This document shows positions 1 through 4,359 of a stretch of 5,284 nt of DNA, one piece after another. Source of the DNA: Spirochaetaceae bacterium (GTDB lineage Bacteria > Spirochaetota > Spirochaetia > Treponematales > Breznakiellaceae); assembly GCA_031258625.1 (NCBI GenBank), contig JAIRMO010000123.1:1-5284 (forward strand). The letters are read 5' to 3'. How positions within the stretch are numbered: position 1 is the first letter of the stretch; each line of letters starts with the position of its first letter. The notes beneath the pieces are model-generated. The model ran no database searches. It was not told where the DNA came from and saw nothing but the letters and a program-made list of their open reading frames with translations. Position numbers and translations under genes: made by a program.

Positions 1-26
1 GCCGCTACAGTAACCAAGCGTTTCAT
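1..26 (-). CDS. 5' end of a gene leaving the left edge (MKRLVTVAA...)
   Basis: Only the first nine codons lie in the window: an ATG at 26-24 followed by KRLVTVAA. A consensus ribosome binding site, GGAGGA on the minus strand at 36-31, sits four bases before the ATG, which is why I call a gene from so little coding sequence. A lysine-arginine start followed by small hydrophobic residues is what the N-terminus of a secreted or lipoprotein signal peptide looks like, but nine residues cannot settle that. The product is unknown. No convincing promoter was found just upstream, so the transcript may start further back, within 27-240. Confidence 0.6.
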
Positions 27-123
27 AGTATCCTCCATAGAAAAGAAAAAATATCTTTACAGGCATACACCCGCATTTCACGGAACAAGCACGGATATAA
101 TTCCCCTCCAGGGACCTTATCCC

Positions 124-186
124 CTATAAAAAGCGGCGATATCGCCAATGACGTTTTATCGAACCGTAACCCGAGGGCTGATACAT
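124..186 (-). CDS. Possible 20-codon small ORF with a strong ribosome binding site
   Basis: An ATG at 186-184 is preceded on the minus strand by AAGGAG with four bases of spacing, as good a translation signal as that of any gene here. It opens a 20-residue frame, basic and aromatic in its second half (sequence includes KRHWRYRRF), which ends at a TAG at 126-124. It lies upstream of the gene at 26-1 on the same strand, so it could be a leader peptide in that transcript. The overlapping frame 241-23 has a weaker start and no recognisable content. A 12-bp perfect palindrome (135-146) lies inside the small ORF. The function is unknown and it may be a chance ORF. Confidence 0.2.
   Translation of the reverse strand: MYQPSGYGSIKRHWRYRRFL
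135..146. repeat. 12-bp perfect palindrome
   Basis: GGCGATATCGCC reads the same on both strands. On the minus strand it is followed closely by GCTTTTT, so a short hairpin with a U-run could form in the leader of the gene at 26-1. The stem would be only four to five base pairs with a small loop, weak for a terminator. It could equally be a protein-binding site. Confidence 0.3.
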
Positions 187-297
187 ATTTCTCCTTAAAA
201 TTTTTATTATATTTCGAATTTATGTTGTAATAAATGGACATTTCCCCTGATTAGGATGGAGAAAACTTGGTGTCGGTATGGAAGTCTTTGTTTTGAG

Positions 298-396
298 GTT
301 TGACTGGAAGGCGAGGGTAACGCTCCGGTCAAACAGGAGGATCCGGATCGGGCGGTCCGGCACCCCAGATGGGTAACGCCTGGATCAGAACCGCCC
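298..396 (+). other. Two adjacent strong hairpins in a gene-free stretch; possible structured RNA
   Basis: The stretch 242-503 has no gene I can support. Within it, 298-308 (GTTTGACTGGA) pairs with 324-334 (TCCGGTCAAAC) over 11 positions, one of them a G-U pair. The stem continues after a two-base bulge with GCG/CGC (311-313 with 321-323). A second stem pairs GGGCGGT at 350-356 with ACCGCCC at 390-396, with CCAG/CTGG (365-368 with 380-383) inside it. Both hairpins contain the same nine bases, GGGTAACGC, at 315-323 and 371-379. No known RNA family was recognised; SRP RNA, tmRNA and 6S RNA signatures are absent. Positions 397-503 show nothing further. It may also be decayed coding or repeat DNA. 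Confidence 0.3.
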
Positions 397-503
397 TGAA
401 CAGGGATGTGTCGGAATTGGATCGGATGAGGCTTCTTTTCCGGAAGATTGGTGTAAAGCGGGGGCCCATATCCCGAAGCTATGATAAAAAGCAGCGTGAA
501 CCG

Positions 504-533
504 TTGACTTTTTGTTTGAGAATGTTCTATAGT
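504..533 (+). promoter_or_regulatory. Promoter of tRNA-Leu
   Basis: TTGACT at 504-509 and TATAGT at 528-533 match the sigma-70 hexamers at five of six positions each, with an 18-base spacer. Transcription would begin near 540, a few bases before the mature tRNA 5' end at 544. This is the usual geometry for a stand-alone tRNA promoter. Confidence 0.75.
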
Positions 534-543
534 ATCAAAATCC

Positions 544-627
544 GCCCGGGTGGTGAAATTGGCAGACACGCTAGTTTCAGGTACTAGTGCTCGCAAGGGC
601 TTGGGGGTTCAAGTCCCCCCCCGGGCA
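544..627 (+). tRNA. tRNA-Leu (anticodon CAG)
   Basis: The acceptor stem GCCCGGG (544-550) pairs perfectly with CCCGGGC (620-626), with A627 as discriminator. The D-arm carries GTG/CAC around the AAATTGGCAGA loop. The anticodon stem CTAGT/ACTAG encloses the loop TTCAGGT, giving anticodon CAG, which reads CUG leucine codons. A long variable arm (GCTC, GCAA loop, GGGC) marks a class II tRNA, and A as discriminator fits leucine rather than serine. The T-arm is GGGGG/CCCCC with loop TTCAAGT (603-619). CCA is not encoded, so it must be added after transcription. The discriminator base is also the first base of the following terminator hairpin. The last 18 bases of the gene recur downstream at 779-796. 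Confidence 0.95.
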
Positions 628-654
628 AAAGCCCCGCCGTAAGGCGGGGCTTTT
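627..654 (+). terminator. Bidirectional terminator of tRNA-Leu
   Basis: AAAAGCCCCGCC (627-638) pairs perfectly with GGCGGGGCTTTT (643-654) around a GTAA loop (639-642), a 12-bp stem capped by a GNRA-type tetraloop. The stem ends in a T-run on the plus strand and, reading the minus strand, in a second T-run, so it can stop transcription both ways. It begins at the tRNA discriminator base, so the primary transcript must be trimmed back into this stem. Confidence 0.9.
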
Positions 655-662
655 CCTTTATC

Positions 663-677
663 GGGGGGACTTGAACC
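663..677 (-). repeat. Inverted copy of the tRNA T-arm
   Basis: GGGGGGACTTGAACC is the exact reverse complement of 606-620 in the tRNA (GGTTCAAGTCCCCCC), covering the end of the T stem, the T-loop and the start of the acceptor strand. It sits just past the terminator, so terminator and inverted arm together make a larger nested palindrome, 606-677. The same element recurs at 832-846 in the second copy. Confidence 0.85.
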
Positions 678-706
678 GGAGGACGCGCCGACCTTCGGGA
701 GGAATA

Positions 707-723
707 GCGCACAGGATGTGCGC
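707..723. repeat. Short perfect inverted repeat between the two modules
   Basis: GCGCACA (707-713) and TGTGCGC (717-723) pair perfectly around a three-base loop in the GC-rich 93-bp spacer that separates the two repeat copies. No T-run follows, so it is not a terminator. The spacer 686-778 holds no credible gene; its open frames are by-products of its GC-rich, stop-poor sequence. Confidence 0.5.
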
Positions 724-778
724 GGCAGCGTCCGTAGGCGGGCTGGAGGGCCGAGACAGGAGGTCGAGGCCCGTAAGC

Positions 779-854
779 CAAGTCCCCCCCCGGGCAAAAG
801 CCCCGCCGTAAGGCGGGGCTTTTCCTTTATCGGGGGGACTTGAACCGAAGGACG
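779..854 (+). repeat. tRNA-3'-end/terminator repeat module, copy 2
   Basis: This is a second copy of 610-685 with one substitution. It carries the last 18 bases of tRNA-Leu (779-796) without the rest of the tRNA, then the terminator and the inverted T-arm (832-846). Its right end overlaps the start of the putative hic promoter, so the toxin-antitoxin operon begins exactly where the repeat stops. Confidence 0.9.
796..823 (+). terminator. Second copy of the bidirectional terminator
   Basis: It is identical to the hairpin at 627-654: a 12-bp stem with a GTAA loop and flanking A- and T-runs. It is not behind a complete gene. Its practical effect would be to insulate the downstream hic operon from readthrough of the tRNA transcript, and the tRNA from antisense transcription. 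Confidence 0.8.
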
Positions 855-882
855 GGACAAATAGCCCCAGGAATGCTATAAT
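854..882 (+). promoter_or_regulatory. Promoter of the hicBA-type operon
   Basis: A perfect -10 box, TATAAT at 877-882, is preceded by TG at 874-875, making an extended -10 element. A weak -35 candidate, GGGACA at 854-859, lies 17 bases upstream and matches the last four bases of the consensus. Transcription would begin near 889, leaving a leader of about 13 bases that is mostly the ribosome binding site. Confidence 0.7.
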
Positions 883-903
883 TAGCTTATAGGAGCTTAT
901 TAT
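878..903. promoter_or_regulatory. Palindromic operator candidate over the hic -10 box and ribosome binding site
   Basis: ATAATTAGCT (878-887) and AGCTTATTAT (894-903) are inverted repeats matching at nine of ten positions around a six-base centre. The element covers the -10 box, the predicted start site, the ribosome binding site and the first bases of the ATG. A repressor bound here would block transcription initiation, as in autoregulated toxin-antitoxin operons. Half-sites also read as 10-bp-spaced direct repeats of AGCTTAT (884 and 894). No binding protein is proven. Confidence 0.5.
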
Positions 904-1114
904 GACCGAATACACCGTTTTATTGACCTGGGACGATGAAGCCTATGTCTGGCTTGCGTCCAGCGAAGATGTGCCGGGCCTTGCTCTGGAAGCGGGTTCC
1001 CTTGACGCTCTCATGGAACGTGTGAAATATGCGGTTCCTGATCTTCTGGACCTTAAGGGGACGGACATTAAAATCAACTTCAAGGCGGAACGGCTTACCG
1101 AGGTCCATGTTTAA
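902..1114 (+). CDS. HicB-like antitoxin, DUF1902 family
   Basis: This 70-residue acidic protein opens with the pattern YTVLLTWDDEAYVWLASSED, then VPGLALEAGSLDALMERV. That is the hallmark of DUF1902 and HicB-type proteins: a strand carrying W-D-D-E, an aromatic strand, then V-P-G-L and a helix rich in leucine and glutamate (residues about 31-50). HicB proteins bind and block the HicA ribonuclease. The start is fixed by TAGGAG seven to twelve bases before the ATG. The gene ends two bases before the HicA-like gene, so the two are co-transcribed and probably translationally coupled. The protein lacks the C-terminal helix-turn-helix or ribbon-helix-helix extension of longer HicB proteins, so it has no visible DNA-binding domain. 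The family match is clear; the antitoxin role is inferred from the partner. Confidence 0.8.
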   Translation: MTEYTVLLTWDDEAYVWLASSEDVPGLALEAGSLDALMERVKYAVPDLLDLKGTDIKINFKAERLTEVHV

Positions 1115-1116
1115 TA

Positions 1117-1311
1117 ATGGCGGAGTATGAAAAGAAAGTCCGGGAAGTTCTGAAACAGCATGGATTTGTGTTTCATCATCATGGTAGAGGCGATCATGAT
1201 GTATGGGTCAAAGTTTCCGCCAATATCAAAGTAACGGTTGACGGAAAAATAAAGTCCCGGCACATGGCAAATCAGATTATGAAAGAGGCCGGGATTGACC
1301 ATCACTTTTGA
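1117..1311 (+). CDS. hicA: HicA-type mRNA interferase toxin
   Basis: This 64-residue protein has the compact HicA double-stranded-RNA-binding-like fold: helix 1 with VREVLKQHGF (residues 8-17), a strand with histidines, the G-x-H motif G25-D26-H27 followed by D-V-W, a VTVDGKIKS strand, then a final helix ending in KEAGI (56-60). H27 corresponds to the conserved catalytic histidine of HicA ribonucleases, which cut mRNA and tmRNA until neutralised by HicB. In the usual family the first motif is G-S-H and the third strand carries V-P-x-H; here they are G-D-H and V-T-V-D, so this is a divergent branch. The gene starts two bases after the antitoxin stop with only a weak, distant GAGG upstream, pointing to translational coupling, which keeps toxin output below antitoxin. 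It looks intact. Confidence 0.8.
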   Translation: MAEYEKKVREVLKQHGFVFHHHGRGDHDVWVKVSANIKVTVDGKIKSRHMANQIMKEAGIDHHF

Positions 1312-1334
1312 AATGATCTCCAAAATGAACGCCA

Positions 1335-1418
1335 CCGGGGAGGAGATATAACTGCCCCGTATCCCGAAAATCTATCTTGAGACTCATTTGACCATCCTGA
1401 AAGTTCTGTCCTCCCCGG
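1335..1418. repeat. Inverted repeat pairing with a strong ribosome binding site
   Basis: CCGGGGAGGA (1335-1344) and TCCTCCCCGG (1409-1418) are perfect 10-bp inverted repeats 64 bases apart. The left arm contains the GGAGG ribosome binding site of the relic at 1352, so the folded RNA would hide it. The long loop makes this a moderate structure at best. Confidence 0.35.
1352..1390 (+). pseudogene. Possible relic of a PIN-domain toxin N-terminus
   Basis: Reading from CTG at 1352 gives L-PRIPKIYLETHL. The string K-I-Y-L-E-T with a short basic lead is how many PIN-domain (VapC-type) ribonucleases begin, the strand ending in the first conserved acidic region. A near-ideal ribosome binding site (GGGGAGGAG, 1337-1345) lies six bases before the CTG, which suggests a lost ATG or a rare CTG start. 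After about residue 13 the frame no longer resembles a PIN domain and runs into the terminator and adhE, so at most the first tenth of the gene survives. The same frame upstream holds ATG 1313 and twelve codons ending in G-E-E-I and a stop, possibly the tail of a lost antitoxin. The match is short and could be chance. The remainder, 1391-1499, shows no gene. Confidence 0.3.
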
Positions 1419-1499
1419 GATTCCGCATACCCCCTATTCCGGTGTCCGGTGAAACACGACCGGTAAAACCCCGGCAGCCGGTTATTCACCCCCAGGCAA

Positions 1500-1527
1500 A
1501 AAAGCCCCGCCGTAAGACGGGGCTTTT
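1500..1527 (-). terminator. Bidirectional terminator of adhE; third copy of the GCCCCG hairpin
   Basis: AAAAGCCCCG (1500-1509) pairs with CGGGGCTTTT (1518-1527). The 28-base hairpin differs from the two near the tRNA at one position (A1517 in place of G), which costs the innermost pairs. It begins five bases past the adhE stop codon and ends in a six-T run in the adhE direction (1503-1498 on the minus strand). It can also stop plus-strand transcription from the hic side. Similarity to the tRNA copies continues upstream (CCCCCAGGC against CCCCCGGGC). Confidence 0.85.
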
Positions 1528-1531
1528 CGTA

Positions 1532-4192
1532 TTAGGTTGCCTTTTTCCCCCTGGCAGCGGGTTTGGGGGCGTCTTTTAGGGCCGTGCCTTCCGCCTGCCC
1601 CGGATTTGTCCCGGTTCCGTAGTAGGCGTCCCGGTAGAGCTGTTTTATTTCACTCAACAGGGGGTAACGGGGATTGCCGCCGGTACATTGGTCGTCAAAG
1701 GCTTGCATGGACATATTCTCCAGGGTTTTCAGGAAGGCATTTTCCTCAATACCGATATCCCGGATGGTGGGAGGGATATCCAACTCCTTTTTTAAAGCCT
1801 CCAGAGCCTCCAGGTATTTTTCCACCTTGTCCTCCGGGTTTTTTCCCCCCAGCCCCAGGTAGTCCGAAATCCGGCCGTACCGGTCTATGGCTACGGGGTA
1901 TTTGTATTGGGGGAAGGTGGCCTGTTTCCGGGGGGCGTCTACCGCGTTGTACCGGATCACATGGGTAAGGAGTACCGCGTTGGCCAGGCCGTGGGGGACA
2001 TGGAAGGCGGAACCCAGCTTGTGGGCCATGGAGTGGCAAACCCCCAGCATGGCGTTCGCAAAGGCCATGCCCGCCATGGTGGAGGCGTAGTGGACCTTTT
2101 CCCGGGCCTTGGGGTTTCTCGCCCCTTCCTTATACGCCCCGGGGAGGTACTTAAAGAGGAGCCGCAAGGCTTCCAGGGCCAGGCCGTTGGTGAATTCCGT
2201 GGCAAAAACCGATACATAGGCTTCGGTGGCGTGGACAACGGCGTCCAGCCCCGAATAGGCGGTGAGGCTTTTGGGCATATTCATGATAAAGTCCGGGTCC
2301 ACAATGGCCATGTCCGGGGTCAGAGTATAGTCGGCGATGGGGTACTTGATGTTCTTTTTTTCGTCGGTAACCACCGCGAAGGGGGTTACCTCGGAACCGG
2401 TCCCGGAGGTGGTGGGGATCGCCACGAAAATCGCCTTTTTCCCCAATTCGGGGAATTTGTAGATCCGCTTACGGATATCCATAAACCGCATGGCCAGTTC
2501 CCCAAACTGAACCATGGGTTGTTCGTACATGAGCCGCATGATCTTTGCCGCGTCTATGGGGCTGCCGCCCCCCAGGGCGATCACCACATCGGGTTTAAAG
2601 ACATTCATGATATCCACCCCCTTGTAGATGGTGGCCAGGTCCGGGTCAGGACGGACGTCAAAAAAGACCTCGTATTCGATCCCCATACTTTGCAGGGGGA
2701 TGGTTACCCGGTTCACAAAGCCCGCGTCAAAAAGGTATTTGTCGGTGACGATAAAAGCCCGTTTCCTGCCCCGGAGGTCCCGGAGTCCCTCGGAAACGGC
2801 GTTTTGTTTGAAATACACCTTGGGCGGTACCTGGAACCACAACATATTCTCCCTCCGCTCCGCGACAGTTTTTACATTCATCAGATGCTTGACCCCCACA
2901 TTCTCGCTGATCGCGTTTCCTCCCCAGCTTCCGCAGCCCAGGGTAAGGGACGGTTCCAGGCAGAAATTGTAAATATCCCCGATAGCCCCCTGGCTGGCGG
3001 GCATATTGATAAGTATCCGGCCGGTGTTCATCATCTCCCCGTATAACTTGATACGGTCGCGGTTATGTTGATCCGTGTACAGCGCCGCAGTGTGCCCCAG
3101 CCCTTCAAGCTGGACCTCCTCCCGGGCGATCCGGCAGGCGTCGTCAAAGTCCCGGGCACGGAACATCGCCAGTACCGGGGAGAGCTTTTCGTGGGCAAAG
3201 GGTTCGCCGGGGGAAACTTCGTTGATCTCCGCGATGAGGACCTTGGTTTCCTCGGGGACCGTGAGACCCGCCATGGCGGCGATTTTAGCGGCAGGCTGTC
3301 CCACGATATCCGCGTTGACCCTGCCGTCCTTCATGATCACGGACCCGAGCTTTTCCTTTTCCCCGGTATTCAAGATATAGGCCCCCCGGCGGACAAATTC
3401 TTCGGTTGTTTGTTTAAATACCGCGTCCAGGATGATCACCGACTGCTCACTGGCGCAGATCATCCCGTTGTCAAAGGACTTACTCATCAGGATGGAACTC
3501 ACCGCCATCTTGAGGTGGGCGGTCTCGTCGATAATCGCCGGGGTATTCCCCGCCCCCACCCCGATGGCGGGCTTCCCCGAGGAATAGGCGGCCTTGACCA
3601 TACCCGGCCCCCCGGTGGCGAGGATCAGGTTCAGCCCCGGATGGCGCATCAGGGCCGAGGAGAGTTCCACCGTGGGTTCGTCGATCCAGGCGATCACGTC
3701 TTCGGGGGCGCCGGCCTTGACCGCCGCATCCCGGACGACCCGGGCGGCCTCCACGGTGGCTTTTTTAGCCCGGGGATGGGGGGAGAAGATGATGGCGTTC
3801 CGGGTTTTGAGGGTAATGAGGCTCTTAAAAATGGCCGTGGAAGTGGGGTTGGTGGTGGGGACTATCCCCGCGATAAGACCGATAGGCTCGGCGATCTTCA
3901 CGATCCCCGCTTCGCTGTCCTCCTCAATGATGCCGCAGGTTTTTTCCGCCGCGTATTTATTGTAGATGAATTCCGAAGCAAACTGATTTTTGATCACCTT
4001 GTCTTCAAAGACCCCCATACCGGTTTCTTCCACCGCTAGTTTTGCCAGCTTGAGCCGATTTTCATTAGCCGCCTGGGCGGCGTGGCGGAAGATAACATCC
4101 ACCTGGGACTGGGTGTATTCGGCGAATTTCCGCTGGGCTGCGGTTACCCGGACTACCAGTTCGTTTAATTCTTCCTGGGTTCTTATTGCCAT
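1532..4192 (-). CDS. adhE: Bifunctional acetaldehyde-CoA/alcohol dehydrogenase AdhE
   Basis: This 886-residue cytoplasmic enzyme reduces acetyl-CoA to acetaldehyde and then to ethanol, oxidising two NADH, the main redox outlet of many fermenters. Residues about 1-440 are the acylating aldehyde dehydrogenase domain, with the nucleotide-binding stretch G-V-G-A-G-N-T-P (211-218) and catalytic C246 in N-G-M-I-C-A-S-E-Q. Residues about 450-860 are the iron-dependent alcohol dehydrogenase domain, with G-G-G-S-P-I-D (541-547) and the metal ligands D650, H654, H720 and H734. Length and spacing match E. coli AdhE (891 residues; C246, D653, H657, H723, H737), a protein known to assemble into spirosome filaments. 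The ATG at 4192 is chosen because GAGGAG lies six bases upstream; an in-frame ATG at 4246 has no such site and overlaps the promoter. The lysine- and alanine-rich C-terminus is normal for the family. It is monocistronic and intact. Confidence 0.97.
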   Translation of the reverse strand: MAIRTQEELNELVVRVTAAQRKFAEYTQSQVDVIFRHAAQAANENRLKLAKLAVEETGMGVFEDKVIKNQFASEFIYNKYAAEKTCGIIEEDSEAGIVKIAEPIGLIAGIVPTTNPTSTAIFKSLITLKTRNAIIFSPHPRAKKATVEAARVVRDAAVKAGAPEDVIAWIDEPTVELSSALMRHPGLNLILATGGPGMVKAAYSSGKPAIGVGAGNTPAIIDETAHLKMAVSSILMSKSFDNGMICASEQSVIILDAVFKQTTEEFVRRGAYILNTGEKEKLGSVIMKDGRVNADIVGQPAAKIAAMAGLTVPEETKVLIAEINEVSPGEPFAHEKLSPVLAMFRARDFDDACRIAREEVQLEGLGHTAALYTDQHNRDRIKLYGEMMNTGRILINMPASQGAIGDIYNFCLEPSLTLGCGSWGGNAISENVGVKHLMNVKTVAERRENMLWFQVPPKVYFKQNAVSEGLRDLRGRKRAFIVTDKYLFDAGFVNRVTIPLQSMGIEYEVFFDVRPDPDLATIYKGVDIMNVFKPDVVIALGGGSPIDAAKIMRLMYEQPMVQFGELAMRFMDIRKRIYKFPELGKKAIFVAIPTTSGTGSEVTPFAVVTDEKKNIKYPIADYTLTPDMAIVDPDFIMNMPKSLTAYSGLDAVVHATEAYVSVFATEFTNGLALEALRLLFKYLPGAYKEGARNPKAREKVHYASTMAGMAFANAMLGVCHSMAHKLGSAFHVPHGLANAVLLTHVIRYNAVDAPRKQATFPQYKYPVAIDRYGRISDYLGLGGKNPEDKVEKYLEALEALKKELDIPPTIRDIGIEENAFLKTLENMSMQAFDDQCTGGNPRYPLLSEIKQLYRDAYYGTGTNPGQAEGTALKDAPKPAARGKKAT

Positions 4193-4223
4193 ACAATGCT
4201 CCTCTAAAACATATTGATAAAAA

Positions 4224-4235
4224 TATATCGATATA
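4224..4235. promoter_or_regulatory. 12-bp palindrome in the adhE leader, operator candidate
   Basis: TATATCGATATA is a perfect palindrome lying just downstream of the predicted adhE transcription start. Next to it, ATTGATA (4213-4219) and TATCGAT (4226-4232) make a second, overlapping imperfect repeat. A redox regulator site would be expected near an adhE promoter, but neither element matches the TTGTGA-type Rex consensus closely, so the regulator is unknown. Confidence 0.3.
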
Positions 4236-4245
4236 ATTCTATTCA

Positions 4246-4274
4246 AACATAAAGGAAAAAAATTTTTTTGTCAA
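4246..4274 (-). promoter_or_regulatory. Promoter of adhE with an A7T7 spacer
   Basis: On the minus strand a perfect -35 box, TTGACA (4274-4269), is separated by 17 bases from TATGTT (4251-4246), which matches the -10 consensus at four of six positions. Transcription would start near 4239, giving a leader of about 47 bases up to the ATG at 4192. The spacer contains most of seven A followed by seven T (4256-4269), a run expected to bend DNA. Confidence 0.7.
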
Positions 4275-4336
4275 GGATCGGCAGGAAAGTTCCAGGGCAA
4301 AAGCATAGAAATTCGCGTCCTCCTCTTTTGGGCGCA

Positions 4337-4359
4337 TTTCCGGCGCAAAGCGCCGGAAA
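4337..4359. repeat. Perfect 10-bp inverted repeat
   Basis: TTTCCGGCGC (4337-4346) and GCGCCGGAAA (4350-4359) pair perfectly around AAA. No T-run follows on either strand, so it is a palindromic repeat rather than a typical terminator. It lies 63 bases upstream of the adhE -35 box and resembles REP-type elements in form. Confidence 0.65.

Larger units (their letters stand above)
610..685 (+). repeat. tRNA-3'-end/terminator repeat module, copy 1
   Basis: This 76-bp block begins inside the T-loop of the tRNA gene. It runs through the acceptor 3' strand, the terminator hairpin and an inverted copy of the T-arm, and ends in AGGACG. It matches 779-854 at 75 of 76 positions, the only difference being G679 against A848. 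The two copies are spaced 169 bp start to start. Such a repeat can arise as a tandem duplication of the tRNA tail or as the two ends of a very small insertion at the tRNA 3' end. No integrase gene lies between the copies. Confidence 0.9.

Noticed and set aside
207..596. Minus-strand frame of 129 codons overlapping tRNA-Leu
   Set aside because: It starts inside the tRNA, crosses its promoter and the hairpins at 298-396, and has no domain or ribosome binding site.
610..854. attL/attR pair of an integrated phage or island
   Set aside because: The copies enclose under 100 bp and no integrase or cargo lies between them, so a classical integrative element is not supported; the repeat itself is kept as a finding.
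584..915. Several overlapping small frames on both strands across the repeat modules
   Set aside because: They translate the tRNA tail, terminator and palindromes (repeating PPDKGKAPP-type strings), a known kind of spurious ORF next to tRNA genes.
1907..3046. Long plus-strand open frame of 379 codons inside adhE
   Set aside because: It is antisense to a fully conserved enzyme gene. The glycine-, histidine- and aspartate-rich translation reflects GC-rich codons read backwards, and it has no ribosome binding site.
3065..4039. Second long plus-strand open frame of 324 codons inside adhE
   Set aside because: It has the same cause: a compositional shadow of the adhE coding strand with no recognisable domain.
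4193..4246. N-terminal extension of AdhE from the in-frame ATG at 4246
   Set aside because: That codon overlaps the predicted -10 box and lies upstream of the predicted start site; GAGGAG before ATG 4192 and the family length favour the shorter form.
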